Source: Nitrospira sp. BO4
GTDB lineage: Bacteria > Nitrospirota > Nitrospiria > Nitrospirales > Nitrospiraceae
Reading direction: 5' to 3'
Length of the DNA stretch: 64,000 nucleotides
Assembly: GCA_030144965.1 (NCBI GenBank)
Contig: JAMPUU010000017.1
Span: 62,001-126,000 of the forward strand
Below the pieces are notes generated by a model, which did not search any database, was not told the DNA's origin, and worked only from the letters and a program-made list of their open reading frames with translations. The position numbers were made by a program, and so were the translations under genes. The stretch's first letter is position 1; each line of letters starts with the position of its first letter. This document shows, piece after piece, positions 34,982 to 44,997 of this stretch.

Positions 34982-35254
34982 ATGACACGACTCGTGACAA
35001 TGTTGACGATGACCGCCAGTGTGATGATCGGGGCCTGTGCGCCGACGACGATCAGTCCGAATTGGGGCACGGCCTATCAACAGATGCGCGCCGGCCAGAT
35101 CATGAACCCAACGGCGGGTGAAGATCTCGCGCCCGTTGAGGGGCTGGATGGAAAGGCCAATGCCACCGCCATGGGAGCCTATCGAAAGTCATTTGAAAAA
35201 CCCGATATCGATTTGGGCCGTTCGGTTGTAACAAGCGGTATCCAGACCCGTTAA
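34982..35254 (+). CDS. small lipoprotein of the Tad locus
   Basis: This encodes 90 residues from ATG 34982 (an in-frame ATG at 34,964 is possible; GAAGGAGAG favours 34,982). The lipobox is MIGACAP near residue 18. The rest (YQQMRAGQIMNPTAGEDLAP...) is soluble. Its position between CpaC and TadE is that of CpaD/RcpB-type outer-membrane lipoproteins, but it is much shorter, so it is only a positional counterpart. Confidence 0.65.
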   Translation: MTRLVTMLTMTASVMIGACAPTTISPNWGTAYQQMRAGQIMNPTAGEDLAPVEGLDGKANATAMGAYRKSFEKPDIDLGRSVVTSGIQTR

Positions 35255-35272
35255 TAGGATCATGGTCGTCGT

Positions 35273-35698
35273 ATGACAACCACCAAGCGAATATTGAGTG
35301 AGCGGGGGATCGTCGCAGTGGAATTTGCGCTGCTGCTGCCAGTGTTCCTCATGATTCTGTTCGGCATTATCGAATTCGGCAGGATGATGTACGGCCGCGA
35401 GATCGTCACGAATGCGGCACGGGAAGGGGCGAGGGCCGGCATTGTGGCGAGAGCGCCAGCGACCACCAAGCCTAGCGGTGCGACGATTACGGCAATTGCA
35501 AACAACTATCTGACGGGGACCGGAATCAGCCCGGCCAGTGTGACCTTTACTCCAGTCGGTGCACAATTGGCCTATCCGGCCGCCCTCACCGTGAGCGTGG
35601 TGTATCAATATAATTTTTTAGTTCCTTATCTTCCAGCGGTCATTGGAATTCCCAATCCCCTCATCATTAATACACAGGTGGTGATGACCCATGAGTAA
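35273..35698 (+). CDS. tadE: TadE-family pseudopilin
   Basis: This encodes 141 residues: a basic N-terminus, then GIVAVEFALLLPVFLMILFG, the TadE signature with Glu5-like residue and a long hydrophobic segment, then FGRMMYGREIVTNAAREGAR. It is a minor pilin-like protein processed by CpaA. Its last 8 bases overlap the next gene. Confidence 0.9.
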   Translation: MTTTKRILSERGIVAVEFALLLPVFLMILFGIIEFGRMMYGREIVTNAAREGARAGIVARAPATTKPSGATITAIANNYLTGTGISPASVTFTPVGAQLAYPAALTVSVVYQYNFLVPYLPAVIGIPNPLIINTQVVMTHE

Positions 35699-36767
35699 GC
35701 ACTGCCACAAACAGCCCAGGGCCTCACTCAAGAACGAACAGGGGGCGGTGGCTGCGATGACCGCGATTTTACTCCTGGTCTTGTTGGCTTCTGCGGCGGC
35801 CGCGATCGATATCGGCCATGCGCTTGTGGCAAGAAATGAGTTGCAGAACGCGGCGGATGCCGGCGCCTTGGCTGGAACTCGGAGGCTGGGCGCCCTATAT
35901 CAAGGCATGACTACCGCCGCACAGCAGACCTACACATTAACCGGTGGGGACCAGGCGGCAATCGTGGCTGCGGTGCAATCTGTTGGAGCGGCAAACAAAG
36001 CGGCCGGTGTATCCCTTTCCATTAGCGCAGGGGATATTGCCATTGGAAAATGGAACTCCACAACGTTGACTTTTGCTCCTACGGGGGCTCAACCGCACTC
36101 CGTCCGTGTCACGGCGAGACGTGATGGAGCAGCGAACGGTCCCATCAGCACATTTCTCGCACATGTCGTCGGATTGAACAGTGTCAACGTCAGCGCGTCC
36201 GCGACAGCCGATCTCTCGCCTGTCGGTGCAGTGGCGCCGGGGCAGCTGGATGCGCCGTTCGGGATTTCCACGTTTTATTTCAACACATATGGGTGTGGCG
36301 ATGTGATTAAGTTCTATCCTAATGACGGAACCCCGCAAGCTTGCGCTGCATGGACCACCTTCAACGAAAGTCCATCGAACGCGAACACGCTGAAGAATAT
36401 CGTCGACGGCTTGCGTCTTGACACCTACCAGGCTCCAGGAGTGTCTCCGGGAGACACGTTAAATTTTACCAACGGCAATCTGGCCTCCGTGTTTCCGAAA
36501 TTGCAACAGCTCTACAACGCAAAGAAAGATTCCAACGGTAATTGGGACGTGTTCGTTCCCGTCTATAACTCTCCGAACTGCGCGTCAAATCAAAATTCGG
36601 GCGCCCTTCCTGTTGTGGGATTTGCCGAGGCCAGAGTCACAAGTGTCCAGGGCGCGCCAAACTTTTCGATCAATGCGACGGTGCTGTGCAACATCTTCGA
36701 AGGGAATACGACCGGAGGCGGTCCTGCCTACGGAGTGAGTGCAACGATTCCCGGTCTCGTCCAGTAA
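35691..36767 (+). CDS. tadG: TadG-like protein
   Basis: This encodes 358 residues: GAVAAMTAILLLVLLASAAA (TadG-type anchor), AIDIGHALVARNELQNAADA and GALAGTRRL at the start. These are the conserved Tad-domain motifs. A large extracytoplasmic part follows, with four Cys (YGCGDV, QACAAW, SPNCAS, VLCN) that may form disulfides; a DsbA-like protein is encoded upstream. It lacks the von Willebrand domain of long TadG proteins. Confidence 0.87.
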   Translation: MSKHCHKQPRASLKNEQGAVAAMTAILLLVLLASAAAAIDIGHALVARNELQNAADAGALAGTRRLGALYQGMTTAAQQTYTLTGGDQAAIVAAVQSVGAANKAAGVSLSISAGDIAIGKWNSTTLTFAPTGAQPHSVRVTARRDGAANGPISTFLAHVVGLNSVNVSASATADLSPVGAVAPGQLDAPFGISTFYFNTYGCGDVIKFYPNDGTPQACAAWTTFNESPSNANTLKNIVDGLRLDTYQAPGVSPGDTLNFTNGNLASVFPKLQQLYNAKKDSNGNWDVFVPVYNSPNCASNQNSGALPVVGFAEARVTSVQGAPNFSINATVLCNIFEGNTTGGGPAYGVSATIPGLVQ

Positions 36768-36803
36768 TCGTCAGCTGGCATTCAACCCAGGAGTGCATCG
36801 CAC

Positions 36804-38024
36804 ATGGCCCGACTGATTGCAGTCTCGATCGATTGTCGGAACGAAGAGGTCCGGCGGACGTTTGAAGACATCGCCTCGCGCCGGCGCCACTACTTGATTA
36901 CCAAGGGGCAGGGCACCGGTGTCGCCGATATGTTGTTGCTTGAGCTGGACGAATTTCGCCCCCAGCACACATTCGATCGTGTTCGCCAACTTCTCAGTAT
37001 GACCCCGGATCTTGAGATCTTTTTGACTGCCTCGCACATGGATCCGCAGTTGTTGCTGGAAGCCTTCCGCGTCGGGGTCAAAGAGTTCCTGCCGCAGCCG
37101 CTTACAACACAGGATGTCGAACCAGCTCTGGTGCGGTTCGAGGAGCGATTCGCCTCTAAGACATCAGGTATGGAGATGGAGGCCGGCAAAGTCGTGGCCG
37201 TCTTCGGCGTCAGAGGCGGGGTGGGGGTAAGTACTGTGGCCACCAATTTAGCCGTCTCGGTCCAACAGGTCCAACGACATGAACCAGTCGCCTTGGTGGA
37301 TCTGGACGTGCAGGGTGGAGAGCTGGGTCTGTTTCTGGACCTGCCTGCTGCTCAAGGTGTGGCGCATCTGACGAGAGACATTTCACGCCTGGATGAAACC
37401 ATCATCCGGAGCACGTTGGTGCGGCACTCATCCGGGGTGTACTTTCTCGCCTCAGGCTGTGATGCCTATGAGGAGTGGAAGTCAGCTCCTGGAAACATGA
37501 TGCGGGTCCTGGCGCTTCTCCGATCCTTCCACCGGCATGTATTCGTGGACTGCGGGCACATCCTCGACCCATCGATTCGAGAGGTGCTGGATAGTGCCGA
37601 TCAAGTCCTCGTGGTGACAACATTGACGCTCCCGGCAATCCGACGGACCAAGCGGTTATTGGACGTTCTGGCTGAAGCACGGCATCCCGCCGGCAAGGTT
37701 GCCCTCGTCATGAACCGCTATGAAAATGACCAGAAGGATCTTCTCGAGGAAACAGAGGCCATGTTGAAGTTCCCGATCACCGGACTCATCCCGAATGACT
37801 ATGGATCGGCCAGTGAGGCACTTCAGCATGGGAAACCGCTGACGGTGGTGGCCTCAAAGACCCTCATTGGACAATGGTATCTACGCGAGGTCGGACGACT
37901 AATCGGCAGTCACGAGGATGCTGCGGGATCCTCCCCAAAGGGACAGGCGAAGAGCCAGTCGTTGTTGGGGCGTTACTTTCCAAGCCTCAGTCTGGATATG
38001 AGGCGTAAACCGTCTGCCGTATAA
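36804..38024 (+). CDS. cpaE: ATPase CpaE/TadZ
   Basis: This encodes 406 residues. The N-terminal ~120 residues are a receiver-like domain (LEIFLTASHMDPQLLLEAFR) without a clear phospho-Asp. A MinD/ParA ATPase follows with deviant Walker A GVRGGVGVSTVA, ALVDLDVQGGELGLF and LIPNDYGSASEAL. TadZ places the Tad machinery at a cell pole. AGGAG lies upstream of ATG 36804. Confidence 0.9.
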   Translation: MARLIAVSIDCRNEEVRRTFEDIASRRRHYLITKGQGTGVADMLLLELDEFRPQHTFDRVRQLLSMTPDLEIFLTASHMDPQLLLEAFRVGVKEFLPQPLTTQDVEPALVRFEERFASKTSGMEMEAGKVVAVFGVRGGVGVSTVATNLAVSVQQVQRHEPVALVDLDVQGGELGLFLDLPAAQGVAHLTRDISRLDETIIRSTLVRHSSGVYFLASGCDAYEEWKSAPGNMMRVLALLRSFHRHVFVDCGHILDPSIREVLDSADQVLVVTTLTLPAIRRTKRLLDVLAEARHPAGKVALVMNRYENDQKDLLEETEAMLKFPITGLIPNDYGSASEALQHGKPLTVVASKTLIGQWYLREVGRLIGSHEDAAGSSPKGQAKSQSLLGRYFPSLSLDMRRKPSAV

Positions 38025-38073
38025 GTCGTGAAGCCTTGATGTAGGTGAACGCGAAAGAGGATCAGGAGGCACC

Positions 38074-39387
38074 ATGTTATCTGCAAGATTGGTGAATGGA
38101 GCTGAACAGGGTACTCACTATCAGGAACTGAAGGATCGCCTTCATCAACGTGTGATCGAACTGCTCGACATGAACGCGATCGGCACGATGTCACAGCATG
38201 TGGTGACCGAACAGTTGACCAAATTGATCGAGCAACTGCTGCAACAAGAATCCGTTCCGTTGAATCAGAGAGAACGAGCTCAAGTTACGCAGGACGTATT
38301 GCATGAGGTGCTTGGCTTGGGGCCGTTAGAGCCGCTCTTGTCGGATCCCACGATCAACGACATCCTTGTCAATGGAAGTAAACAGGTGTTTGTCGAACGG
38401 TCCGGGCGTCTCGAGCTGACGCCGGTTCGGTTTAAAGACGATGCGCATCTGAGGAAGATCATCGAGAAAATTGTCTCCCGAATCGGGCGTCGAATCGATG
38501 AGTCCGTGCCGATGGTGGATGCACGATTGGCCGATGGGTCTCGCGTGAATGCGATCATTCCTCCATTGGCCATCGACGGGCCGTCGCTCTCGATCAGGAA
38601 GTTCAGCAAGGATCCGTTACAGTTGCACCATTTGACTGAGAAGCGGTCGCTGACCCCTGAAATCGGCGAGTTATTGAAGGGGATCGTTCAGGCGCGCCTG
38701 AACGTACTCATCTCCGGTGGTACGGGCACAGGCAAGACGACGATGCTGAACATCTTGTCCGGATTCATCCCGAATACCGAGCGGATTGTGACGATTGAAG
38801 ATGCGGCCGAGCTGCAGTTGCGGCAGGAGCATGTCGTGCGATTGGAAACGCGTCCGGCAAACATTGAAGGAAAGGGTGAAATTGCGCAGCGTGAGCTTGT
38901 GAAGAACGCCCTCCGGATGCGTCCTGACCGCATCATCGTGGGCGAGGTTCGTGGTGCCGAGAGTTTGGACATGTTGCAGGCCATGAATACAGGTCATGAC
39001 GGATCGTTGACGACTGTCCATGCCAACTCCTGCCGAGATGCCCTCACAAGACTCGAAACGTTGGTGTCCATGGCTGGGTTCAACCTGGCGCCAAAGGCAA
39101 TGCGGCATTATATCTCATCGGCACTGGACGTGATTATTCAGATTGCCCGTTTGTCAGATGGGACAAGGAAGGTGGTCAGCATCCAGGAAATTGTCGGGAT
39201 GGAGGGCGACCTCATCACGCTCCAGGAATTGTTTGTCTTTCAGCAGACCGGTCTTGACGAAAACCGGAAGGTCAAGGGTCGATTTAAGGCGACAGGTGTG
39301 CGACCGAAGTTTGCGGAACGATTGGCCGCCAAGGGCATTGTGCTTCCGGCCACGATCTTTGATCCAATGAAGGTGTACGAATGTTAA
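38074..39387 (+). CDS. cpaF: secretion ATPase CpaF/TadA
   Basis: This encodes 437 residues: an N-terminal helical domain, then [20 protein letters not shown], Walker [13 protein letters not shown], the Asp box [10 protein letters not shown], Walker [13 protein letters not shown] and the His box [13 protein letters not shown]. It powers both extension and retraction of the Flp pilus. GAGGAGGCACC precedes the start. It overlaps tadB by 7 bases. Confidence 0.95.
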   Translation: MLSARLVNGAEQGTHYQELKDRLHQRVIELLDMNAIGTMSQHVVTEQLTKLIEQLLQQESVPLNQRERAQVTQDVLHEVLGLGPLEPLLSDPTINDILVNGSKQVFVERSGRLELTPVRFKDDAHLRKIIEKIVSRIGRRIDESVPMVDARLADGSRVNAIIPPLAIDGPSLSIRKFSKDPLQLHHLTEKRSLTPEIGELLKGIVQARLNVLISGGTGTGKTTMLNILSGFIPNTERIVTIEDAAELQLRQEHVVRLETRPANIEGKGEIAQRELVKNALRMRPDRIIVGEVRGAESLDMLQAMNTGHDGSLTTVHANSCRDALTRLETLVSMAGFNLAPKAMRHYISSALDVIIQIARLSDGTRKVVSIQEIVGMEGDLITLQELFVFQQTGLDENRKVKGRFKATGVRPKFAERLAAKGIVLPATIFDPMKVYEC

Positions 39388-40346
39388 CTGCACTGATTGG
39401 ACTCGGTATCTTTGGCACGATCCTCCTCTTCATGTACGCCTGCAGGCTGACCTACCGGGTGGTCGCGCCACGGGGAGCCGACCGCGCAATTGAGCGGATG
39501 CAGGACTGGTCTGCCCCGATCGAGGCGGGCTCTTCCGACATTGTGCGCAAAGACACAATGAGCGAGATCCCCTGGTTGAACGATCTGCTCAAACGGGTCA
39601 AAAAGCTGCAAGTCCTGAAAGTGCTTCACCAACAGGCGGATTGCCAGACGCCACTCGGGGTGTTCATCCTCACAGCGGGGGTCCTTGCGCTGGGTGGATT
39701 CGTCGTGGTGATGTCGATGGTGCAAAAGTTCATCCTTGCCGTCATGACCGCAGCCCTATTGGGTGCGATTCCCTATTTCTATCTGGTTTGGCAGAAAAGC
39801 CAGCGACTTGCCCGGTTCGAACGCCAGCTCCCTGAGGCCCTCGAACTTGTCTCACGGGCCTTGCGGGCGGGTCATGCGTTTTCGGTGGGACTCAAAATGG
39901 TGGGAGAAGAGGCGGCAAATCCCATTGGGAAAGAGTTTAGGCGAGTATTCGATGAGGTGTCGATGGGGGTGGCGCTGCCTCAAGCCCTTGAGAACATGAC
40001 CCATCGGCTAGACAGCGTCGATCTCCGGTTTTTCATCACCTCTGTCCTGGTTCAGCGAGAGACTGGTGGAAATCTGGCTGAGATCATTGATTCGTTGGCT
40101 TCTTTGATCAGGCAGCGGTTTGAGTTGCAGCTGCGTGTCAAAGCTCTTTCTGCCGAGGGGCGCATGTCTGCCGCGATTCTCTTGGGACTGCCTATTGTCA
40201 TTGGGATCGCGCTTTTCAAGATAAATCCCGAGTATATGAAGGTGTTGTTTGCCGATCCCATGGGTCAAAACCTTGCGACTTTCGGAAGTATCATGATGAT
40301 TCTTGGCGCAGTGGTCATGAAACGCATGGTTGATATCAAGGTCTAA
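39381..40346 (+). CDS. tadB: inner-membrane platform protein TadB
   Basis: This encodes 321 residues: an N-terminal span, two central spans ([40 protein letters not shown]), a T2SF domain ([40 protein letters not shown]) and a last pair of spans. This is the standard TadB plan. ATG 39381 overlaps the end of cpaF. Confidence 0.93.
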   Translation: MLTALIGLGIFGTILLFMYACRLTYRVVAPRGADRAIERMQDWSAPIEAGSSDIVRKDTMSEIPWLNDLLKRVKKLQVLKVLHQQADCQTPLGVFILTAGVLALGGFVVVMSMVQKFILAVMTAALLGAIPYFYLVWQKSQRLARFERQLPEALELVSRALRAGHAFSVGLKMVGEEAANPIGKEFRRVFDEVSMGVALPQALENMTHRLDSVDLRFFITSVLVQRETGGNLAEIIDSLASLIRQRFELQLRVKALSAEGRMSAAILLGLPIVIGIALFKINPEYMKVLFADPMGQNLATFGSIMMILGAVVMKRMVDIKV

Positions 40347-40356
40347 GGAGTTACAC

Positions 40357-41313
40357 ATGGAACTTCCGCTTGTCGCAGCGTTCTGTGCATTTCTCGCGAT
40401 TATGCTGTTGGGATCGGCTCTGTATGTGTTCATAGAACGACGAGAGACCGTCGAGGTCTGGCGCCGACGCACGGAGGGCCAGACGCATGGTCTTGACGAA
40501 GGGAATCCTTCAGCGACTCTTCTCGAGACGATGCAGGCGCAACTTCAAGCATTACTCGAATGGTTTGCGAAATGGAATCAGCCATCGGATGTGGAAGAGG
40601 TCAAAGCGACCCGCCAGCTGTTGGTCACGGCCGGATATCGGGGGAGAAAAGCCCCGATCTTCTTTGTCGGGGCGAAACTACTGTTAGCCGTTGTACTTGT
40701 TACCTTGTTCACGATGGTTCCCGTGAAGCTCCTCGGCTTTCCCACTACCACCACCATGCTGTTTTATTATGTCTCCTTGGCTGCGTGCGGGTACTATGCT
40801 CCATCGTTCTGGCTGAAGCGTGTGATCGCCGAACGGCAGGATACTCTCCAACGGGCTATCCCTGATGCCTTGGATTTGATGGTTGTGTGCGTGGAGGCTG
40901 GCCTGGGATTGGATCAAGCGATCGCCCGTGTGGGGCAAGAGGTGAGTCAGGCCCATCCGGTCCTCGCGGATGAATTGAATGTGCTCTCGCAGGAATTGAG
41001 AACCGGGGTGCAACGCCAGGTTGCACTGCGCAATCTCGCCAAGCGGACGGACATTGAGGAGGTTAGAAATCTCGTTGCGATGCTTGTGCAGACGGATCGG
41101 TTTGGGACCAGCATCGGCCAGGCGCTTCGTGTCCATGCCGATTCGATGCGGACGACGCGCCGGCTTAAGGCTGAGGAAATGGCGGCGAAGTTGCCCGTCA
41201 AGCTCCTGTTCCCCCTCGTGTGCTTCATTTTCCCCAGCATGTTTATCGTCACGATCGGGCCTGCTGCTATTCGGATGATCAAAGAGCTGTTTCCTCTCTT
41301 GCTCGGCAAGTAG
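40357..41313 (+). CDS. tadC: inner-membrane platform protein TadC
   Basis: This encodes 318 residues from ATG 40357 (AAGGAG 9 bases upstream). It has the GspF-like domain AIPDALDLMVVCVEAGLGLD and LRNLAKRTDIEEVRNLVAML, with hydrophobic pairs before and after. It follows tadB by 10 bases. With TadB it forms the membrane base that CpaF drives. Confidence 0.93.
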   Translation: MELPLVAAFCAFLAIMLLGSALYVFIERRETVEVWRRRTEGQTHGLDEGNPSATLLETMQAQLQALLEWFAKWNQPSDVEEVKATRQLLVTAGYRGRKAPIFFVGAKLLLAVVLVTLFTMVPVKLLGFPTTTTMLFYYVSLAACGYYAPSFWLKRVIAERQDTLQRAIPDALDLMVVCVEAGLGLDQAIARVGQEVSQAHPVLADELNVLSQELRTGVQRQVALRNLAKRTDIEEVRNLVAMLVQTDRFGTSIGQALRVHADSMRTTRRLKAEEMAAKLPVKLLFPLVCFIFPSMFIVTIGPAAIRMIKELFPLLLGK

Positions 41314-41343
41314 ATGTCCTGCGAGGTTGGAGCGTTATAACTG

Positions 41344-42264
41344 GTGGATTCGCCCTTACGAGCGGACGGTCAAGCAGCCCTGTTAGGTCGTGTGCTGGCC
41401 GACGGGGGATTTCCTGGGAAGCCTGGGGGGATCTATCAGGTTGACTCCACCGCATGGGGTATCCTCGCCCTCTCTGCATGTGACGGACCGACTCAGCTTC
41501 TCGATCAGGCACGGGATCTCTTGATGCGAGATCAGCTTCCAGACGGCCGGCTCTGTGTCGATACGACTCATCCCACTTCATTTTGGCCAACCTCTTTGGC
41601 GATCATGGCCTGGGAACATACAGAGTCGTGCCGTGATGCACAACAGCGAGCCGTCCGCTTTATGTTGGAGACGACAGGCCGCCACTTTCCAAGAACCCCG
41701 GATCTGCCGTCAGCACACGATCCCATGCTCAAGGGGTGGCCATGGGTTGGTGACACCCATTCATGGATCGAACCAACGGCGATGGGGGTGATGGCGTTGC
41801 GAGCGGTGGGACTCGGGCAGCATGATCGTGTCAAGGAAGCCGTTCGCATGGTGCTCGATCGCCAATTGCCCCATGGAGGCTGGAATTATGGAAATGCTCT
41901 CGTCTTGGGGACGGAACTGCGCCCCATGCCGGAAAGCACCGGTGCAGCACTGGCCGGCTTGGCCGGCCTTGTCGAACGTGATGCTGTTCGTGCCAGCCTG
42001 GCCTATCTCCAACATGAAGTGACACGATTACAAACGCCGATTTCGCTCGGTTGGAGCTTGCTTGGACTGGCTGCTTGGCAATACGCACCACCCAATGCTG
42101 CGGTTCTGATCGAACGGTGTTTGGCGAATCAGGAGCGGTACGGGGAGTACGAAACCTCGGCCCTCTGCCTGCTGGTTCTCGGAGGGTTGGCTGTGGAAAC
42201 CGGTGGCCGGAGTCCGCTCATTTCAACTCCGAAGAACAAGGGCCTTGCTGTCGCTCTCAACTAA
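41344..42264 (+). CDS. alpha/alpha-toroid (prenyltransferase/cyclase repeat) protein
   Basis: This encodes 306 residues from GTG 41344, the only start before the first repeat; the ribosome site is weak. Repeats read VDSTAWGILALSACDG, SFWPTSLAIMAWEH, WIEPTAMGVMALRAVGLG and HGGWNYGNAL, as in squalene-hopene cyclase/prenyltransferase toroids. The DxDD or zinc residues needed for known enzymes are not evident, so this may be a binding fold. It is 30 bases after tadC and before a DUF362 gene. Confidence 0.75.
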   Translation: MDSPLRADGQAALLGRVLADGGFPGKPGGIYQVDSTAWGILALSACDGPTQLLDQARDLLMRDQLPDGRLCVDTTHPTSFWPTSLAIMAWEHTESCRDAQQRAVRFMLETTGRHFPRTPDLPSAHDPMLKGWPWVGDTHSWIEPTAMGVMALRAVGLGQHDRVKEAVRMVLDRQLPHGGWNYGNALVLGTELRPMPESTGAALAGLAGLVERDAVRASLAYLQHEVTRLQTPISLGWSLLGLAAWQYAPPNAAVLIERCLANQERYGEYETSALCLLVLGGLAVETGGRSPLISTPKNKGLAVALN

Positions 42265-42275
42265 ATAGGAGTTTT

Positions 42276-43301
42276 GTGGATCTTCCCGCGGATTATCGAG
42301 CACCCAAGGGTCTTACACGCCGCGATGTCTTGCAGGCTCTAGCGGGTGGTTTAGTCATTGGAGCTGGGATCCTGGTTGTTCCAAAACGGTATTTTCGCTT
42401 GCCCCAAGAGGCGGCAACCTTTGTGGCTAAAGCAGCCCATTATCAGCTCGATATCGCCGGCATTCTTTCTCTTGGGATGGTGGAGTTGGGAATTCGTAAA
42501 ACAGAAATCCAAGGAAAGCGGATTCTGCTCAAGCCCAACCTGGTCGAAACGGCTTCAGAGGCTCCTCATATCAATACACATCCGCTGGTCCTGCGTGGGG
42601 CGATCGAGGCATTTCTTAGTTTAGGCGCTGCCGCCGTGATGGTGGCAGAGGGGCCAGGACACCGGCGAGACACGTTGGCCGTGTACGAAGAGTCCGGCCT
42701 TGCTGATGTGTTAACCGAAGACCGAATTAAGTTTCATGACCTCAACTACATCACCGGGTATGCATTACCGAATGCCGGTAGACAGACCACCATGAAAACC
42801 CTGACTTTTCCTGCATTGTTCCAAGAGGTCGATTGGATCGTATCCGTGGCGAAGATGAAGACCCATCATTGGACCGGCGCTACGCTGTCGATGAAAAATC
42901 TCTTTGGGGTGATGCCGGGGAGATACTATGGGTGGCCCAAGAACGTTTTGCATCACGAAGGGATACAGAATTCGATTCTCGACATCAACGCAACGTTGAA
43001 GCCGCACTTTGCAATTGTCGATGGAGTGATAGGAATGGAAGGCGACGGGCCTATTATGGGAGATCCTAAGCATGCTGGTGTCCTTGTGATGGGGCGCAAT
43101 CTTCCTGCCGTCGATGCGACCTGTTGCCGCATCATGGGCATCGATCCCTATAAAGTGACCTACTTGGAACAGGCTGACAATTGGTTGGGGCCCATCGGTG
43201 AGAGATCAATTGAGCAGCGTGGAGAAACCATTGTCTCCACGCAGACAGACTTTAAACTGATCGATACAATACCGGCTCAACATGGTATTCGACTTTCCTG
43301 A
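42276..43301 (+). CDS. DUF362 protein with Tat signal
   Basis: This encodes 341 residues from GTG 42276 (TAGGAG upstream). The N-terminus has a twin-arginine signal (LTRRDVLQALAGG), then the DUF362 domain: GKRILLKPNLVE, VMVAEGPGHRRDT, VDWIVSVAKMKTHHWTGATL, SMKNLFGVMPG, VDGVIGMEGDGPIMGDPKHA, and DATCCRIMGIDP. Family members are often Fe-S linked, but no ferredoxin Cys cluster is visible here. It directly follows the toroid gene, so the two probably act together. Its stop overlaps the next ATG (TGATG). Confidence 0.82.
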   Translation: MDLPADYRAPKGLTRRDVLQALAGGLVIGAGILVVPKRYFRLPQEAATFVAKAAHYQLDIAGILSLGMVELGIRKTEIQGKRILLKPNLVETASEAPHINTHPLVLRGAIEAFLSLGAAAVMVAEGPGHRRDTLAVYEESGLADVLTEDRIKFHDLNYITGYALPNAGRQTTMKTLTFPALFQEVDWIVSVAKMKTHHWTGATLSMKNLFGVMPGRYYGWPKNVLHHEGIQNSILDINATLKPHFAIVDGVIGMEGDGPIMGDPKHAGVLVMGRNLPAVDATCCRIMGIDPYKVTYLEQADNWLGPIGERSIEQRGETIVSTQTDFKLIDTIPAQHGIRLS

Positions 43302-43639
43302 TGAGGACTATCATGCATAGACTCGTTGTACTGTTATTCTTGCTGTGCCCAGTCATTCTGTATGCGGCCGAGGCTGATATGCCACCTGTACAGAAGGAAC
43401 CTCTACTCTACGATCACTATATTGCGTTAAAGCGTATGCAGGAAAGCATGGCCGGTCGTTCGTTGGAAGAGCAGGCTCGATTACAGCCCCAGATCAATCG
43501 AGCGGAACGTCGCGCGTGCGAACAGGTTCAGCGGGAACGGCAGGAGGGGGTGCCGAAAGAAGACTATCGCCGACAGGGAGGAGATCAATTTCTCGTGTTC
43601 GCTCAGCAGTTGGAGCAATACTGCCTCTCCATTCGTTAA
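43301..43639 (+). CDS. small periplasmic protein
   Basis: This encodes 112 residues: a signal peptide (LVVLLFLLCPVILYAAEA), then a charged helical body (LQPQINRAERRACEQVQRER) with two Cys. Its start overlaps the DUF362 stop as TGATG, so the two are translationally coupled. No family is recognised. Confidence 0.6.
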   Translation: MRTIMHRLVVLLFLLCPVILYAAEADMPPVQKEPLLYDHYIALKRMQESMAGRSLEEQARLQPQINRAERRACEQVQRERQEGVPKEDYRRQGGDQFLVFAQQLEQYCLSIR

Positions 43640-43646
43640 AACAATA

Positions 43647-44846
43647 GTGGAACATCTCAGATCAGATCCAGAGCCAATGTGCGATGCCGGAGCCGTTGCC
43701 TACTTGCCTACGCTTGATGGGCTGCGCGGTGTCGCGATCCTCCTGGTTCTCTGGTATCACACTCCCTTTCTGTTTCAGCACTTTCAGGAATTTGAAGGGG
43801 CACAATCCGCATGGTCCATGCTCGGCTTTGTTGGCATGATGAGTCTTGGCGGTTGGATAGGCGTGGATCTTTTTTTTGTCATTAGCGGGTTCCTTATCAC
43901 AACTATTCTGATTCGAGTAAGGGATCGGAATTCTTCATCATTCGTCTTTTGGGGAAGGCGCGCATTACGGATTTTCCCCCTCGCTGGCATGTACTTGTTG
44001 ATTCTGTTTTGCCTGACACTACTTGATGATCCGTTGCGGATGATGCCTGGCTTTGACGGGTGGTCATGGTACGTATTCTACCTCGGAAACATCCACATCA
44101 CGATATATGGGTGGCAACCGATGGCGTTTATGATCTTGTGGAGTTTAGCCATCGAGGAACAGTTCTACTTGGTTTGGCCACTGCTCGTGCGGATGGTAAC
44201 CGCTACTCGGCTGATATGGTGGATCATCGGCTTGATATTGTTCGTGCCGCTCGTGAGGGCAGTAATGGCCTCGACCACTGATTACCCCGCCACCTATGTT
44301 TTTACACTTTGCCGAATAGATGCGCTGGCCGCAGGTGCCCTTATGTCGGTGTTACTCAACTCCCACGAATGGAGGCGGAAGACTTTTCGAGTATGTGAGC
44401 GGCTTGTGATTCCGGCATTGGGGTTGATCGCGCTCACGTTACTGGTACCATTTAGTCCCTCATTACCACAAACAAGACCATGGTTTTTCAGTGTATTCGG
44501 ATATTCTTTGCTAGCGGCTAGTTTTGCCATTTGTCTTGTAGCTAGTCTGAAGACTAGGACGCTATGGTATGGTGCATTAACTTCGCCATTCCTGAGATTT
44601 GTGGGAAGACGTTGTTACGGGCTCTATGTGTGGCATGTGCTCGTCGCCAGTATGATCACGGCGGCGTTGCAGCCATTTCAAATCGGCTTTTATGGCCACG
44701 TGATGCTTTGGTTGATTACTCTTCTGGTCGTTGCGTGTGGGTCGTGGGTGTTACTGGAGGAACCAATGCTTAGGCTAAAATACTTGATACCATATGAAAA
44801 GAAGCTGAAAGCGAAGTTTGAATTTAAACTGGCCCAAGTACAGTAA
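43647..44846 (+). CDS. acyltransferase-3 family membrane protein
   Basis: This 399-residue protein from GTG 43647 starts with the family motif LPTLDGLRGVAILLVLWYHT and has about ten membrane spans, including VDLFFVISGFLITTIL and LWSLAIEEQFYLVWPLLVRM. OafA/NodX-type enzymes move acyl groups from the cytoplasm onto surface polysaccharides. It is the last plus-strand gene after the Tad locus, so it could modify envelope or pilus-associated sugars. Confidence 0.87.
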   Translation: MEHLRSDPEPMCDAGAVAYLPTLDGLRGVAILLVLWYHTPFLFQHFQEFEGAQSAWSMLGFVGMMSLGGWIGVDLFFVISGFLITTILIRVRDRNSSSFVFWGRRALRIFPLAGMYLLILFCLTLLDDPLRMMPGFDGWSWYVFYLGNIHITIYGWQPMAFMILWSLAIEEQFYLVWPLLVRMVTATRLIWWIIGLILFVPLVRAVMASTTDYPATYVFTLCRIDALAAGALMSVLLNSHEWRRKTFRVCERLVIPALGLIALTLLVPFSPSLPQTRPWFFSVFGYSLLAASFAICLVASLKTRTLWYGALTSPFLRFVGRRCYGLYVWHVLVASMITAALQPFQIGFYGHVMLWLITLLVVACGSWVLLEEPMLRLKYLIPYEKKLKAKFEFKLAQVQ

Positions 44847-44997
44847 GGATGTATCGTTATAAGAAAACAACCGCGGTAATTGCGTGGGTGACAAACCCAC
44901 CTCAGGCGATTGACCTTGGTTTTTAGTACTGCAGAAACTTCTGCTAGCCTCTTCATGGGAGTTCCGCTGCAACTGCGGATTGGTGCTGTGTGGATTT

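Noticed and set aside
42051-42275. Upstream extension of the DUF362 protein
   Set aside because: It overlaps the toroid gene in another frame; the Tat signal begins just after GTG 42276.
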